Assembly (NCBI RefSeq): GCF_000005505.3
Contig: NC_016134.3
Span: 32,054,150-32,118,149, forward strand
Length of the DNA: 64,000 bases
Direction of reading: 5' to 3'
From: Brachypodium distachyon
Taxonomy: Eukaryota; Streptophyta; Magnoliopsida; Poales; Poaceae
The position numbers and the translations under genes are program-made. Of this stretch, positions 10,671-23,300 are shown one piece after another. The notes below the pieces were generated by a model. The model was not told the origin of the DNA. It saw nothing but the letters and a program-made list of their open reading frames with translations, and did no database searches. The stretch's first letter is position 1. Every line of letters starts with the position of its first letter.

Positions 10671-12976
10671 TACAAGGAATTCAGCTGATGGGAGACGTAA
10701 GGAACCAATCCTGTGTTACATTTTTGCTCCCAGAACTAACTACTGGTTTGGGATATCGCTAACAGTATTGAAAGCTTTGTTCATCAGCAGAAAAGCTGGG
10801 AAGTTATTTATTCAGCAAGTATCTTCGAATGCCATGGATGTGGTGCTTCCTGTGGTTCTGCAGTAATTTTGATGTTGTAGTGTTCATCCGTGTTGCTTTA
10901 AATACTCTGAATGTTCTTTGTGGTGTCTTATGCTACCTCAGATTGTGGACAATGGAACTTTGTGATTATTCACTCGTGTTGGTACTTCCTTAGCTTGACT
11001 ACTGTTTCTATTTTTTCGCAATCCAATAAGGGCCACCTTGTGCTGTGGAATTTTTACAAAAGCCTTTCTTGAAACTGAAAGGGACATGGGTGTTGGGCAT
11101 TTGTGATGACTGATGAGCTAGTTGATAACGTGAAGTGTTCGTATCAGCTATATCTACCTTCTTCCAAAAAAGAGGATATATCTACCGATTCTTTTTGGAT
11201 TGATACTATATGTAGACAACATTTTTTATGGATATACTGTACTCCCTCCGTCCCAAAAATAAGTGACGTGGATTTGCATAGATTTTTATACAAATCTGGG
11301 ACGGAGGGAGTAGTACTTTATCTGAAACCATCGGTTCAGTTTGGAACGAGTGATTCGTGGTGGAAATAATGTTGATACTCCTGACCGTCCAATTGGAGGC
11401 ATTTGACATATTTGGTAACAAATTTGATAGATTATCTTATTTTGTCCTTGTCATATCCGTGGAGTGCTATTCAAGTATTCTGGGAACAATCTGTGGTACC
11501 ATGTTCGAAGTCTATTTTATTTGCTTGTTAAGTTTGTATCATGCATGATGTACTGTACTAATATGAATTTAAGTTGTCATTGGCTCATTGGCTTGTCGAA
11601 CACTTTCTATGTGCCACCTCCAATCCATAACAAGTGTGTCAGATTTTATACAAATTTAGTACAAAGTTGTACTAAACCTGAGACACCTATTATGGATGGG
11701 ATGTGGAGTATTTGAATATGGTCATGCGACAAAATATTCGCTATTGAGCTGTATTAATTTCACATTTGTAACTCTCCTAGTTTGAGAAAAATGTGGTACT
11801 GCTATGGTTTCTGAGAAAAAAATCTGGTATATGGTATAGTTTGAGTGATCCTCAACCGTAATTGCTCCAATTTCAACCCTGCAGGTGATGTTGGGAATAT
11901 GTTTGCTCTTCGAATGTCCAAAGGAGGTTTTCTAGGATGAAAACGTTACCTTAAGTAGTTTAGCTTGATAAAAACAAGGAGGTGTTGGTTTTTTTTAGAA
12001 GAAAACAAGGAGGTGTTGCCAATAGATCTGTAGCGAACACTAGAATAGGCTATCAACATCGCCTTAAAACTTGGAGGGGGCAGTATTGGCGATAGGAAGA
12101 AAATGATATGTAAATCTTTAAATTGACGTGTCATTCGAATCAGGCGTTAATGTGCATTTAAGGGTGTTTAAAAAGTTATGTGCTAGCGCATTTTGCTTGA
12201 GAAGTCACATCTCCGGCTGCAACTTAGTATAAAAATAAAATGAATCAGATCCCTGGAACTAAGGTTGAGTTGGTTTGCTTTCAAGATGTGTCCAAATTTT
12301 GATCACTGATAAAAAAATTGGCAGTTGTTTGGAAGGTACTCCTATTTGACAAGGCAACTTTAATTCAATTTTTTGACAGAAGTTGGCTTACTCAAAGGCA
12401 ACCAAAGCTATAGCAATTATTTAGTTTGTCAAATTTTGATAGTTTTGATAGTTCGTGCCCTATTCAACAAGATAATAAATGTCTCCGCGTTGGAGATAGC
12501 CCGACGAAAAAAAAGTCGATCTTGTCTCGGCCGTTGACGGTTGAGGACGGTATGCTACTTTCCTCCTCTTTGACGATTATTCCTTGTTTTCACCTCATGT
12601 GCACGTTCTCTTTCTCGTTGATCCCTTCAACCCTACCCATCTTATTTTAACACTGATAAAGAAGGCGTAAAAATCAATATCTTCTTGTCCCAATAGCAAT
12701 CCATCTATCCCACCACTACGTGCTCCTCTCGTTCTTTTTCCTTCCTAAATCGCAATAACACTTCTTCTGCTTCTGTGCTTGTTGATGCAACCATCCTTCA
12801 GTTGGGAAACCGGGAACGGCAAGGGCAGTTCCTGTTACCCGTCCTGACGCCAAGATCCTAAAGAGGGCGCCCGCCAAGAGATCCTGCTTGAATTGGTGCT
12901 CATCTTTGGTCAAAAAGCAGGAGAATTTCCAAAGGAACCTCGGCGATAGAGAGAGGAAAGGAAAAAAAGAAAGGAG
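10671..12976. other. 3' region of the SUGP1-like gene and RABA4 upstream region
   Basis: The first few hundred bases are the 3' UTR of the SUGP1-like gene. The rest is AT-rich intergenic DNA with one small Stowaway (11242-11310). From about 12700 the sequence is pyrimidine-rich and then purine-rich (AGAGAGGAAAGGAAAAAAAG), typical of a promoter and 5' leader of the RABA4 gene. I see no further coding region. Confidence 0.5.
11242..11310. mobile_element. Minimal Stowaway MITE, 69 bp
   Basis: Ends CTCCCTCCGTCCC and GGGACGGAGGGAG are inverted copies, flanked by TA at 11240-11241 and 11311-11312. At 69 bp it is little more than two ends and a short loop. Confidence 0.88.
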
Positions 12977-15883
12977 ATGTCTCGGGGCGGCGGCTACGGG
13001 GAGGTGGGGCAGAGGATCGACTACGTCTTCAAGGTTGTGCTCATCGGCGACTCGGCCGTCGGCAAGTCGCAGCTGCTGGCACGGTTCGCGCGCAACGAGT
13101 TCAGCCTCGACTCCAAGGCCACCATCGGCGTCGAGTTCCAGACCAGGACACTCCAGGTCGACCAGCGCACCATCAAGGCCCAGATCTGGGACACCGCGGG
13201 ACAAGAGAGGTAACCAAACTTACTCCCACATGGCCTTGTGTGCTTCACTTGATCATCTAATTACGGTCGTTTTGCAGAATTAAATTGTAGATGTAAGCCA
13301 TGTACTGGCGGTAGTCCTTTTACTCTACTTTTCGTTTATGGTACCAAGTTCTGTTTTGGATATAGATATGCTTCTAGTTCCATCTAAATTTTAGTTTGCA
13401 CATGTCCTGATCCTGTCCTTGGTGAGTGAAGCAGTGATGGATTTATCGTTGTTTGAATAGCAATTTCTGACTTGATAAGAAATCTATCATCCATATTATA
13501 GATAAAAATATGTAATTTTTCTTGATTCAAATGTACTTCAAATAGATACTAGATGTCTTAGATTTCCTCTTACCTATCCATATACATTTAGCTAGAAAAT
13601 AGCTCACAGATGTTCTCAAATGGTAATGCGTCTATCGCTAGTTTATGTCACCCTATATGTTTGTTGTCACCAGAAACCCATGGAATTGCAGATTGCACAA
13701 TGAAAGCATGTTTGATTAGATCCAGTGGACATCAGTACAATACTGTTACCCCATAAACAAAGTTACGGTGAAGGAGTAATAATAGACAAAAGTATTTAAA
13801 TTGCCCATATTTGATATACTTCCGTGGTCTCGCAAATTATTCCATTTGAAAGAGTCTGCACTCAGATAGGACATGTTTTGGCCATAGGTACTGTATAGAC
13901 AGACCTTTTGCAAAATGAATTGGGGAACAGCAAAAGGAACCAAGAGCTGAAACTTTATTTAGATTCTTGATGCAGACGTGTGGTCATGATAGCTCATGTA
14001 CCCACATGCAAATTTGCATTTCCCTATTTTGTATCCCCTTTTATGAATAACATTCAGCCAAGAGCTACTATTCAAAATAATGTATCTGACAAAGTGCATG
14101 CAGACACTTTACATTTTGAAAGCAACACTGGTTTGATTAGTTTCACTTGTATGCTTTGCAGCTGCAAAACATAGGGTCTCATAACAGTGCTGTTCTATGC
14201 ACATGTCTTTTCCAATGACAGAACTAATAGAAGCAGCAGACTGTGCGCGGGACAGGGTGGGTGGGTGGGGGGGGGGGGGGGGTCTGGTTTTTATGGAATA
14301 GCTGTTGCTTGGCTAATTGAACCATTTGAATCCTTTTTTGTTGGGCAGAATCACTGTATTTTACCTTGTAATGACCCAAACAGGACATGTCAATAAAAGA
14401 TCCATATTCAAACTCTGAAAGATGAAAAAATGAGCCATGCTTGCTTACCTATTTTCTTTGTCTTTTCTGATACTCCCTCCGACCCATATTACTTGTCAAA
14501 AGCGTCTAGATACATGTAATATCTCGACAAGTAATTCCGGCCGGAGGGAGTACCAATTTTTTTTATTTGATACCTGAATAGCAATGCTTGAAAACTGACA
14601 GAAACTGGCAAAAAGGGTCCTAGCATCTCCTGGATGACCATATTTCTTAATTTTCTCAGACAACACCAATAGATATAGATGCCTGAGAGGATTTTTTTGG
14701 CTCTCGAGCTCTCTTAGTTTTGAAAATTTCAAAATCTACACTTTGAAGTTTTAAAACATAGCTGGAAAAAAAATCCCTAGTGTATGTTAGGATGAACTAT
14801 GGCACTGAACTTTTTTTTGGAAAAGTGGTTTTGTTTGCGGATTACACAAAAAAAACAAGGGGGGCTAGTTAGCAAATTACACGGCTTTGAATTTGTTAAT
14901 TTTGCACTGGTGACGAAGAGATGTATCGAATGTGTGTTTTTCTACGAAAATTTGCGGTTACACCCAATTGCAATGTTTACATACATGAATTTTTTGCAAT
15001 GCCATTTTTTTTCCACCCAGGAACACTAGAGCCCAAAAACGATTACCAAGAGATGTATCTGTTTTCAAGGGAAGCCTAATATATAGTCTTGTAATTCTAG
15101 TCCTAAACTCAGTTTTTTGTGAGGATTAGAATTTTGTTAAACTTTTAAGTCAACTGTATGGAAGTGTGAAAACAAGATCATGGCAGCTCACTAGGTCACA
15201 ACACAGAATGTAAATGGCCTATTAGGCTATTAGTTTTAATCCCTGAATGATGTAAGAAATATTGCCAGGATGCACATCATATTACGAACATTGAACTTCA
15301 ATTAATGAAAGTGTTAACAGGTACCCAGCAGTACCATCGTATTACAAATACTTTAGCGAGATGTTTGTTGGATCTCTATTCCTTAATCATTTAATTATAT
15401 TCACTTTAATAGACCTTCACTGAACGTGCTAACAGGTACCGAGCAGTAACAAGTGCGTACTACAGAGGTGCAGTAGGAGCTATGTTAGTATATGACATAA
15501 CCAAGCGTCAGTCCTTTGATCATATGGCAAGGTGGCTCGAGGAATTGCGAGCCCATGCTGACAAGAACCTTGTTATCATGCTTATTGGTAATAAGTCGGA
15601 TCTCGGTACCCTTCGGGTTGTCCCGACTGAAGATGCCAAGGAGTTTGCCGCGCGTGAGAGTCTCTTCTTTATGGAGACCTCTGCTCTTGAGGCTACCAAT
15701 GTTGAAAATGCCTTCAGGACTGCTCTCACAGAGATATACCGCAATGTCAGCAAGAAAAACCTTGTTGCCAATGAGGAGACTGATTCTAGCGGAAACTCGA
15801 GTTTATTGAAAGGAACAAAAATTATCGTCCCAGGTCAGGAGCCTGCTCCTCCAGCCAAGGCCGCGTGTTGTATGTCCTCCTAG
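12977..15883 (+). CDS. RABA4: Rab GTPase, RABA4 (Rab11-type) class
   Basis: A small GTPase of the plant RABA4 group, which directs post-Golgi/TGN vesicles to sites of polar secretion and cell-wall deposition. Two exons, 12977-13209 and 15436-15883, join within an arginine codon and give 226 residues, a normal length. Visible motifs are the P-loop GDSAVGKS (24-31), the effector region ATIGVEF (48-54), the WDTAGQER switch II (71-78), NKSD (130-133), ETSAL (158-162) and a C-terminal CCMSS for double geranylgeranylation (C222, C223). The catalytic Gln is present (Q76), so it should hydrolyse GTP. Class assignment rests on the N-terminal GGGYG...[13 protein letters not shown] pattern and the overall match to RABA4. 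The 2.2-kb intron holds a Stowaway, a long G run, and a partial duplicate of the second exon's start. Confidence 0.95.
14262..14281 (+). repeat. Guanine homopolymer in the RABA4 intron
   Basis: A run of about 17 or more guanines follows GTGGGTGG in the RABA4 intron. It can form a G-quadruplex and its length is likely unstable and error-prone in assembly. Confidence 0.7.
14473..14550. mobile_element. Stowaway MITE in the RABA4 intron
   Basis: A 78-bp element begins CTCCCTCCGACCCATATTAC and ends in an imperfect inverted copy, with TA at both borders (14471-14472, 14551-14552). Confidence 0.85.
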
Positions 15884-18425
15884 ACATAATATCATATTGT
15901 ATTGTTTCTGGCAGTTGGTGTTTCTAAGTAGGGGTCCCTTCTAAGTAATCCTGCCATATATCTACACACTAAATAGCTCTGATTCTTGGGTGGAGAGATG
16001 AAAAGGTCTACATGAATAGTTAACTCACATACGTTGTAATCTTCTTAATGAATAGTCAGTGCATCTTATATATGGTGGTCTAGTCAACTAGTCAATTAAG
16101 AGTCCTTCTATTGGGGTATAATTAGTTCGGCCTTTCCTCTTTGTTATACTATCCTTGTCATGTGCACAAACATATATGTAACTTCTGTAGGGGGTGCTTG
16201 CCTGTAATAGAAAGGAGCTATCAAATTTTGTTCTCTTTTGCTAGTCTTTTTCACATTCTGGAGTAAAAGACAGTAAATGCGTTCAGCTTGTAATGAAAAA
16301 AAGAAACGAGTTATCAATTTTTATTCATTAAATAGTTGTCCATTTGGAGACATGATGGCTATCAGGGTGGATTGCAGAAGCATTTTTGTAACCTGTTAAA
16401 TTCCTGATTGCTTGACGATCGTTGTATATTATTTTGTGTTGGAGAAAGCTTCTTTGTATCCATTTGCATGATTTTTTTTTCTTGGAGAAAAGCCTTCTTT
16501 TAAGCTGGTTGACAGTGCGTCCTAGTGGAAAGCTAGAGGAGATTTTCTAGAGGTCCGATCGTGGGCAGTTGAGCAACACTGTATTCAGAAAAGAACAACA
16601 GGCAGTAAGAATGGAAACCCTTGCTTTCACAATGATCCACAGGCTTGATTCTCGGAGCAATGAGCAAATCATACCAGTGCAGAGGGCTTAATAGTAACTT
16701 TGTGTCCCTTCTAAAGAGATGTTCATATTCATCTGTGATCCTTTCACATCCTTCTCACAGATCATTTTTTTTGTTATACATCCAGTATTGTGGGCGGTGA
16801 AAGTGTCTCATGTTGTATGCAGATTGAAGTGAACTTTCTACAGAGTCCAGAGATGTCGATGTAACTATACCTGTTTGCTATTATCACATCTTACCTGATG
16901 ATATTATTCCTTATATGTAGGAAAAGAAAAACTAAGAGACACTTCTATTTATCTAGTACCAAGCTGGCCAGGGGGGATTGCCTAAGGAGCCCCTTGTTTC
17001 TTCCCAGCTTCCAATAAACCTTCTGGATGCACATAATCCAGTGTGGACTTCATTCAAAAGTTCCATAAGTTTATCTTTCAAGGCGTGGTAAGATACAAGA
17101 GTATCTGTTGTCCCCAGCTGAATTTAATATAGCCACATGACTTCAGCAGTTTTTAAGATGAGACTTCAAAGAATGAGAATAGAGTGGCTTCTATTAAATA
17201 TTGCAATTTTAAGTAAACCTTTGAAACAAAAAAGGAAAAAGGAAAGAGTAATCGATATAAAGAGGCCTTTCAGTGATTCCATCATATCGTTAGGGATCTT
17301 GCACCCAGCTGCACTTCCAAGACAAATCTTGGGTAGCTTCATAGTTCATATGATCATATCTAGTTAACTTTGCAATAAAATGTAGTACCAACAATAACTG
17401 GATACTGGTTGCTCATTTTTAGGTGTGTTTTCTTGAAATGTGTAGAAGCATTCAGTGCTTCCAATTCCCTAAGACCAATGGCAATACTCGAAGCAGTATA
17501 GTCATAGACAAGCTTCAACTAAATTAAGTACAGCTACCATACATTTCCAATATGTGACACGGATAGCAGGGTTACAACTTGTAATATATTGCTATTTTCA
17601 AGAACATGTCACCGGTTAGACAATTACTGAGCTACGGTTTAGTCCAAACCAGCCGGCATAGTTGTATTTTTGTAAAATTTCATATTGGGAATTAATTTCT
17701 TCACTGTGCCAGTTTTCCAGGGCTTTGTAAAACCTGGGTTCAACACCGCTACTTGAAATAACCCTTTGATCTGATACTTGAAAGTAGATGTCACAATTTT
17801 TTCCCCGTTTCGTTCAAGGTGAGTTCCTGTTTTAGTGTCATGTAGCAATACTACTCTAGGCCTGTGATACAGTGATAGTGTAGATGAGTTTTATGAAGCA
17901 TCCTCCCGTCTCCGTCAGGTTTCTTGTATGTTTGCAAAATAACATTTCTCTTTTGTACTCCCTCCGATCCTAAAGTATTGTCGAAATATTACATGTATCT
18001 AGACGCTTTTTAAGAATAGATACATCCATATTTGGGCAATTTGAGTCAATAATTTATGATCAGAGGGAGTAGTTATTAATTGGATCACCATCTTACAAAG
18101 ACATAGATGTTGGAATTTGGAACAACGTAGAAGCTTTCAGCTTTAGACAAACTAATTGCATTGGAAGTAATGGCATTTTACTCTTGGCAGCTTGCAGGTA
18201 TAACATCAGCACTGAAACAAGAATTAACGAGCACTTTGTGGTGCCTTTCATTGTTGGTAAAACCAGATACATGACCACACAATTACTTCAGCAAATTCAG
18301 GAACTGCAAGTGAAATTCCTTCGGTTGAGGGGAGGGTGGGATCACAGCTAGAAATGGCTGTTCGTTCATAAGAGGGAAGACAGGAACCCTGAGCTCAGAT
18401 TCTTCTCCCAGAAGTTGAATTCAGA
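15884..18425. other. RABA4 3' region and intergenic DNA
   Basis: After the RABA4 stop comes an AT-rich 3' region. Further right is unannotated DNA with one Stowaway (17958-18069). Minus-strand frames at 18278-18093 and 17841-17639 can be joined by plausible splice sites, but I do not recognise a product. Confidence 0.4.
17958..18069. mobile_element. Stowaway MITE, 112 bp
   Basis: Begins CTCCCTCCGATCC and ends GATCAGAGGGAG, flanked by TA on both sides. It has the same interior type (GTATCTAGACGC... then ...GATACATCC) as the 53568-53679 element. Confidence 0.85.
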
Positions 18426-18495
18426 ATGGATTGGAAGCTGAAGCTATCGAAGAGCGTGCCTAGGCTGAAGAACTCGCCTACGAGTCCGACTAAAG
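18426..18495 (+). other. Candidate orphan or upstream coding exon
   Basis: An ATG opens 23 codons rich in Lys, Ser, Thr and Pro (start MDWKLKLSKSVPRLK) ending at a good donor, AAAG|GTATCT. The base use looks coding against its AT-rich surroundings. It can be joined in frame to an acceptor at 20296 (GGCAG|CGGC), which would add it to the 20332-25054 gene and give 434 residues. One acceptor in three would fit by chance, so this is unproven. Confidence 0.3.
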
Positions 18496-19554
18496 GTATC
18501 TCATGCCTCCCTGCTGTATGGAATGGATCCTCGAGTTCATCTGGTTCTTGGTGTACATTTTGTTTTACACTATATTGCTTAATTTCGATTTTATCGGTCT
18601 CTGCAAATTAAACATGTGTGATGCAAATTCAGTCACATCAGAGATGATCCAGCTTTTTAAACCGTAATAGTTGGAGCTTGGAGAATCTTCCTTTTACAAT
18701 ATAAACTTGATAATGAAGCGATACAGACAAACCAAGGAAATGGTTTGGGAAAGTCAGGGAGGTCGAAGCAAAGTGTTCTTTTGCTTGGAATGACAAACTA
18801 AGCTTTTTTGTTTTGGAGATTCCAAGGCAGGGGATCCCAAGCTATCCAGCAATTCTGGGATCGGAACTGATCTTATTTTCTAATCTCAACATGCAACATG
18901 TGTGCTTGCGCTGGTCCCTACCAAAACCGAGTTTTCTGACAATTTGCTTATTTCCTTACCTGAATTTGATCCTGAATGTTACCCATAGGCCATAGCCCAG
19001 ATGTGCTAATTTTTGATTCATTAAATTGCTGTCTGAATTTGGGGTGTTTCTGCAGTTTGAATAGGATGTGCTTTATAGAATTTTGTTTGCATTCGGTGCG
19101 TATTCTACGAACCCCATCTGGGTGATACTTTTTTCAAACTTCTGAGGTTTTGTCTGAATAATTTTTTAGCTATCACAGGTCCGAGTTATCTGAATTACTG
19201 CGTGGTACCACGATTTTATTTTCTTCCAACTGATAATGAAATTGTGTGATAGTATATGTCATTGTTAATTATTGTAGTTTGAAGGTGCAATGCACCACGG
19301 TGTCCATTGGATCTAGGTGCAGACGTGCAATGCATTCTCCAGGTCATCGGACCATTTCCGGTTTTGACTTTCTGGAGAACAAAAATACTGCCTAGTTCAA
19401 ATGCACCACATGTCTAGGATTCTAAACATAAGTCGTCACAAAAAAAAAGGATTCCAAAACATAATAAGGGAGAGAAAAGGAGGTGAAAAAGTGTATTAAC
19501 CGGTTTATCAAAAACAAAACGAAACTTCCTCTCTTTCCTCATAGGTGGGAGTTA

Positions 19555-19745
19555 CTCCCTCCCTTTCATGATACGACGATGACTAAGAATTCCGCTTGTG
19601 AAATATGAAACCATAAGTATTACTAAGTACTTTTAAAAACGAATCTAGTGATATACCAATGAATCTTAATGAGTGATTTTTCATCAAAGATTGTCTTAAC
19701 GAAAACTTAGCTAATGGGATGACTTATATCATGAAACGGAGGGAG
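19555..19745. mobile_element. Stowaway MITE, 191 bp
   Basis: Begins CTCCCTCCCTTTCATGATA and ends TATCATGAAACGGAGGGAG with TA on both borders. It lies in the upstream region of the next gene. Confidence 0.85.
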
Positions 19746-20117
19746 TACCTACCCAGTAATAATCTTCCTAGGTTCCTGATCACCGTAAGTCACATGCAAC
19801 GAAATGCAAACATAAGTTCAGATATCATTTTATTTTTCTCTTTTGAGAAATCCAACGCATTTCGTTTCTACATCTCTTTTTATTTCTTCACAATCCAGGT
19901 ATCACCTCCATGCAAAGTTCCTTGCGTCAGATCTCGTAGGAATCTTGAAAACTTTTGGTCTTAATTGGTCCTGCTGGAAAGTTGCATGCCTCTCTCTCCT
20001 TGTAGCCGGTGAATTTAATTGGTTTGGATTTTTCACTGTTTTGTCCGGGATTCTGTTTTGGTTTGTTGCAGCTCAGCTGTGTGACAGACAGACATTACAA
20101 AAATATGGCCAAGTTGC

Positions 20118-20160
20118 GGCGGCCAATTATACCGAGACGAGACGAGACGAGACGAGATCC
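20118..20160 (+). promoter_or_regulatory. Possible TATA region and GAGAC pentamer repeat
   Basis: A weak TATA-like AATTATACC (about 20117) is followed at once by about five GAGAC repeats and a leader. It lies about 100 to 200 bases upstream of the candidate start codons 20254 and 20332. It is the best promoter candidate for the following gene, on position alone. Confidence 0.3.
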
Positions 20161-20331
20161 AAGAATGTTAAAGCCCTGTGCGCTCTACCTAGCAAGCATC
20201 TCTCGTATCACTCTGTCCCAGACCTTCCCTCCATTCTTCTCAACCGCCGATCGATGCCGACCGACCCGCATGCCGCCGTTTCACCGTCAACGGCAGCGGC
20301 AAGGAACAGCAGCAGTAGCAGCAGCAGCAAG

Positions 20332-23300
20332 ATGCAGAAGCTGCTGAAGTCGGCCTTCAAGCGCGGCGAGTCGCCGAGCGCTGCCATGGGGGAGGAGACG
20401 GCGGAGCTCAGCCCATCGGCGCCTGGGCGGACGCCGTCGGGGAGGCGGGTCGGGCGGCTGCGGAGCAACGACGCCGGCGACCGGTCGAGCCGCGAGAGCG
20501 TTGAACTGGATGGTGAGACGGCCTCCCTTCACTTGCGTTTTGCTATGATCGATGCTTCCGTGTGTTCTGTGTGAAATTAGCTACTTTCACCGATCCATAT
20601 TAATTATCGCTAATTTAGTACAACGACAACTAATATGGATCAGAGTAAAGTATATCATTTGAGAGTTTCTATCATAGCCATCCAATTAAAAATTTCTCAT
20701 CATTTTATACATATACGAATCTTGCACGAATCTCAGTGATTGGATCGGATGATTTTAGCGTCGACTTAAAAATAGTTATTTCTCAGTAGTCTTAGAAATA
20801 ACAAATTCCCATTTCTTTAAGCTAAAACATGAGACGCCAATGGCAAAGCTCAATGCCTTAGGTGAAATTTATGATTTCTTCTGGCGTCGGAAATCCCAAT
20901 CGGTTTGTCCTTGTTTTGGAAGGTTTGCAATGGCAAGGCTCCCCCCCTTTTTTTTGTTTGGCTGGTCTAATTTGTTTGTTTTGTTCTCAACATGTCACAC
21001 TCAACGCTTAGGAGTAGTGTCACGTAATCACATCACTCCATGGGGGGTTAATATTGTATTGTAGATGGTAATTTCCAGAGGCATACGTAATGGCACTACT
21101 ACAGAAACGGTTATCAGTAACGGTCGAAAAATCATATCAGTAACGGTCGGGGCCGTTGTTACTAATTTTGTGTTACTGATGACCTTACTGATGATACCCA
21201 TCATCAGTAACGGTCGGCCCGACCTGTACCATGATGTATATATACATCAGTGGCGGTCGCGTCTCCCCATCACTGTCGGTCGATCGACCGACACTAATAC
21301 ATTTTCGGTATTTAAAATAATAATTAAAACCACAGTAAATACACAGGAAATACACAGCAAATTATATATAGCACAGCAAATTATATACAGAATGTATCTC
21401 ATCACAGAAAAATACATATAAAGCCGCATCACATCACATCACATCACATCATTTAAAGCATACAATTGTATATAAGCTGCATCATATAAAGAATACAAAT
21501 GTATCTCACTTCACGACATTGATTACAAAGTGTCAAAATTTCATAGAAGCATAATTACAAAGTGTCAAAATTTCATGAAAGCATATAAAGAATACAAATG
21601 AATCTATTGTCGTGGGTGAACCCTAGACACGACTTGTTCCACGTGTTCGAAGAAGAACCCTACTCATGTGTGCCCAGCTAACTCAATTATCCACTACGAC
21701 AAACTACAAATCATGCTCTTATAAATCAGCAAGCTAACACTTGTATACATATGACAGCAACATATAAACAGCAACAAAAATAATATATGACAGCATCATA
21801 TAAAAAACCTAATTATATAGCAGCAGCAGTAAACAGCATGTTAAGGTGGCTTGAATAAGCAGCAAGGCTAAACAATATAAGCAGGAAGGCTAATGTGCAG
21901 CAGTAAACAACATGTTAAGTTCTAGGTGCACAAATAACAATGTGTGCCCATGTACTAACCCTACAATGTACTAACCCTATATCAAATTTTCATAATCTAA
22001 ATCGGGATATTGCCCACGTACTAAATTTGACAGCAACAAACCCTTCTAACAGATGCTGAACTCCCAATTTTCATAATATAAATCAGGATATTGCAATCAA
22101 ATCCTAACCCTAACCCTAACCTGTGGCTCGGGGAGGAGGCGATCGGGCGAGGACGACGCGGGGTGGCGGCGCTCGGGGAGGAGGCGGTCAGGCTCGGGGA
22201 CGACGGTCGGGGACGACGGGCGGCGCTCGGGGAGGAGGCGGTGCGGGGTGGCGGCGGTCGGGCGAGGACGACGCGGGGAGGAGGCGCTCGGGCTCGGGGA
22301 CGAGGACGCGGCATCGAGCTCGGGCGGCGTCGCGGAGGAAGACGGCGGCGTCGGGCGGCGTCGGGTAGGAGGCGCTCGGGCTCGGGGAGGAGGAAGATGG
22401 CGGCGTCACGGAGGAGGCACTCGGGCTCAGGGACGAGGACGCGGCGTCGGGCTCGGGCAGTGCGCGGGATCGACGGCGGCAGCGGCGCGAAAATCCGCGG
22501 CGCTTCCGCTAGGGTTAGGAAATCCCACAGCTGGTCTCTCGGGTTAGGTGAGGACGCGCATGCAAGAATGATTCTATGTGTTTCGGCTGGTTCCGTTATA
22601 TACCCCATGCACATCTGTAACGGGCAGATAAGGGATGCGACCGTTACTGATGTCTAGAAGAACATCAGTAACGGGCGTGTGGCTCAACGACCGTTACTGA
22701 TGTAAGAACATCAGTGGCGGTCGCACAGTAGCCGCCCGTTACTGATGTGCTCCTATACATCAGTAACGGTCGCATAGTAGCTAACCGTTACTGATGTGCT
22801 GCTATGCTTCTTGGGAGTTGTATTTCTCTAGTATTTGTGAATTTCTCTAGTACAAATTTGTATTCATGCATTTCTCTAGTACAAATTTCAATTCATGCAT
22901 ACAACTCCCAATTCATGCATACAAATTTCAAAAAATACATCACATGCATACAAATTTCAAAAAATTCATATACTTCGGTACCTGGGGTACCTGCGGTGCT
23001 CGCCGGCGGCCATGGCGCGGTCGGGCGGCACCTCGCCGTCGCCGGAGAGGAAGGGGCCGCAGCTGGTCCGTCACGACGCGCGGCGCGACCAGCTGCGGCT
23101 CTGCACAGCGTATTTAAAACGCGAGTTACATCAGTGTCGGTCGAGGTTTTCTCGACCGTTATTGATAATCGTGTACACATCAGTAACGGTCGAGCTGGTC
23201 CGACCGTTACTGATACATGGTTCATCGGTGGCGGTCGCCCCTTAACCGACCGTTACGGATGTAACTCGCGAGCTATGAGTGTTCATCAGTGGCGGTCGGG

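Noticed and set aside
22101..22121. CCCTAA-type telomere-like repeats
   Set aside because: Only about three copies and a six-base unit, while plant telomeres use seven; likely part of a TE or leader sequence.
22021..22614. 197-residue minus-strand frame in the CACTA element
   Set aside because: Pro/Arg low-complexity translation of GC-rich repeats, with no transposase motif.
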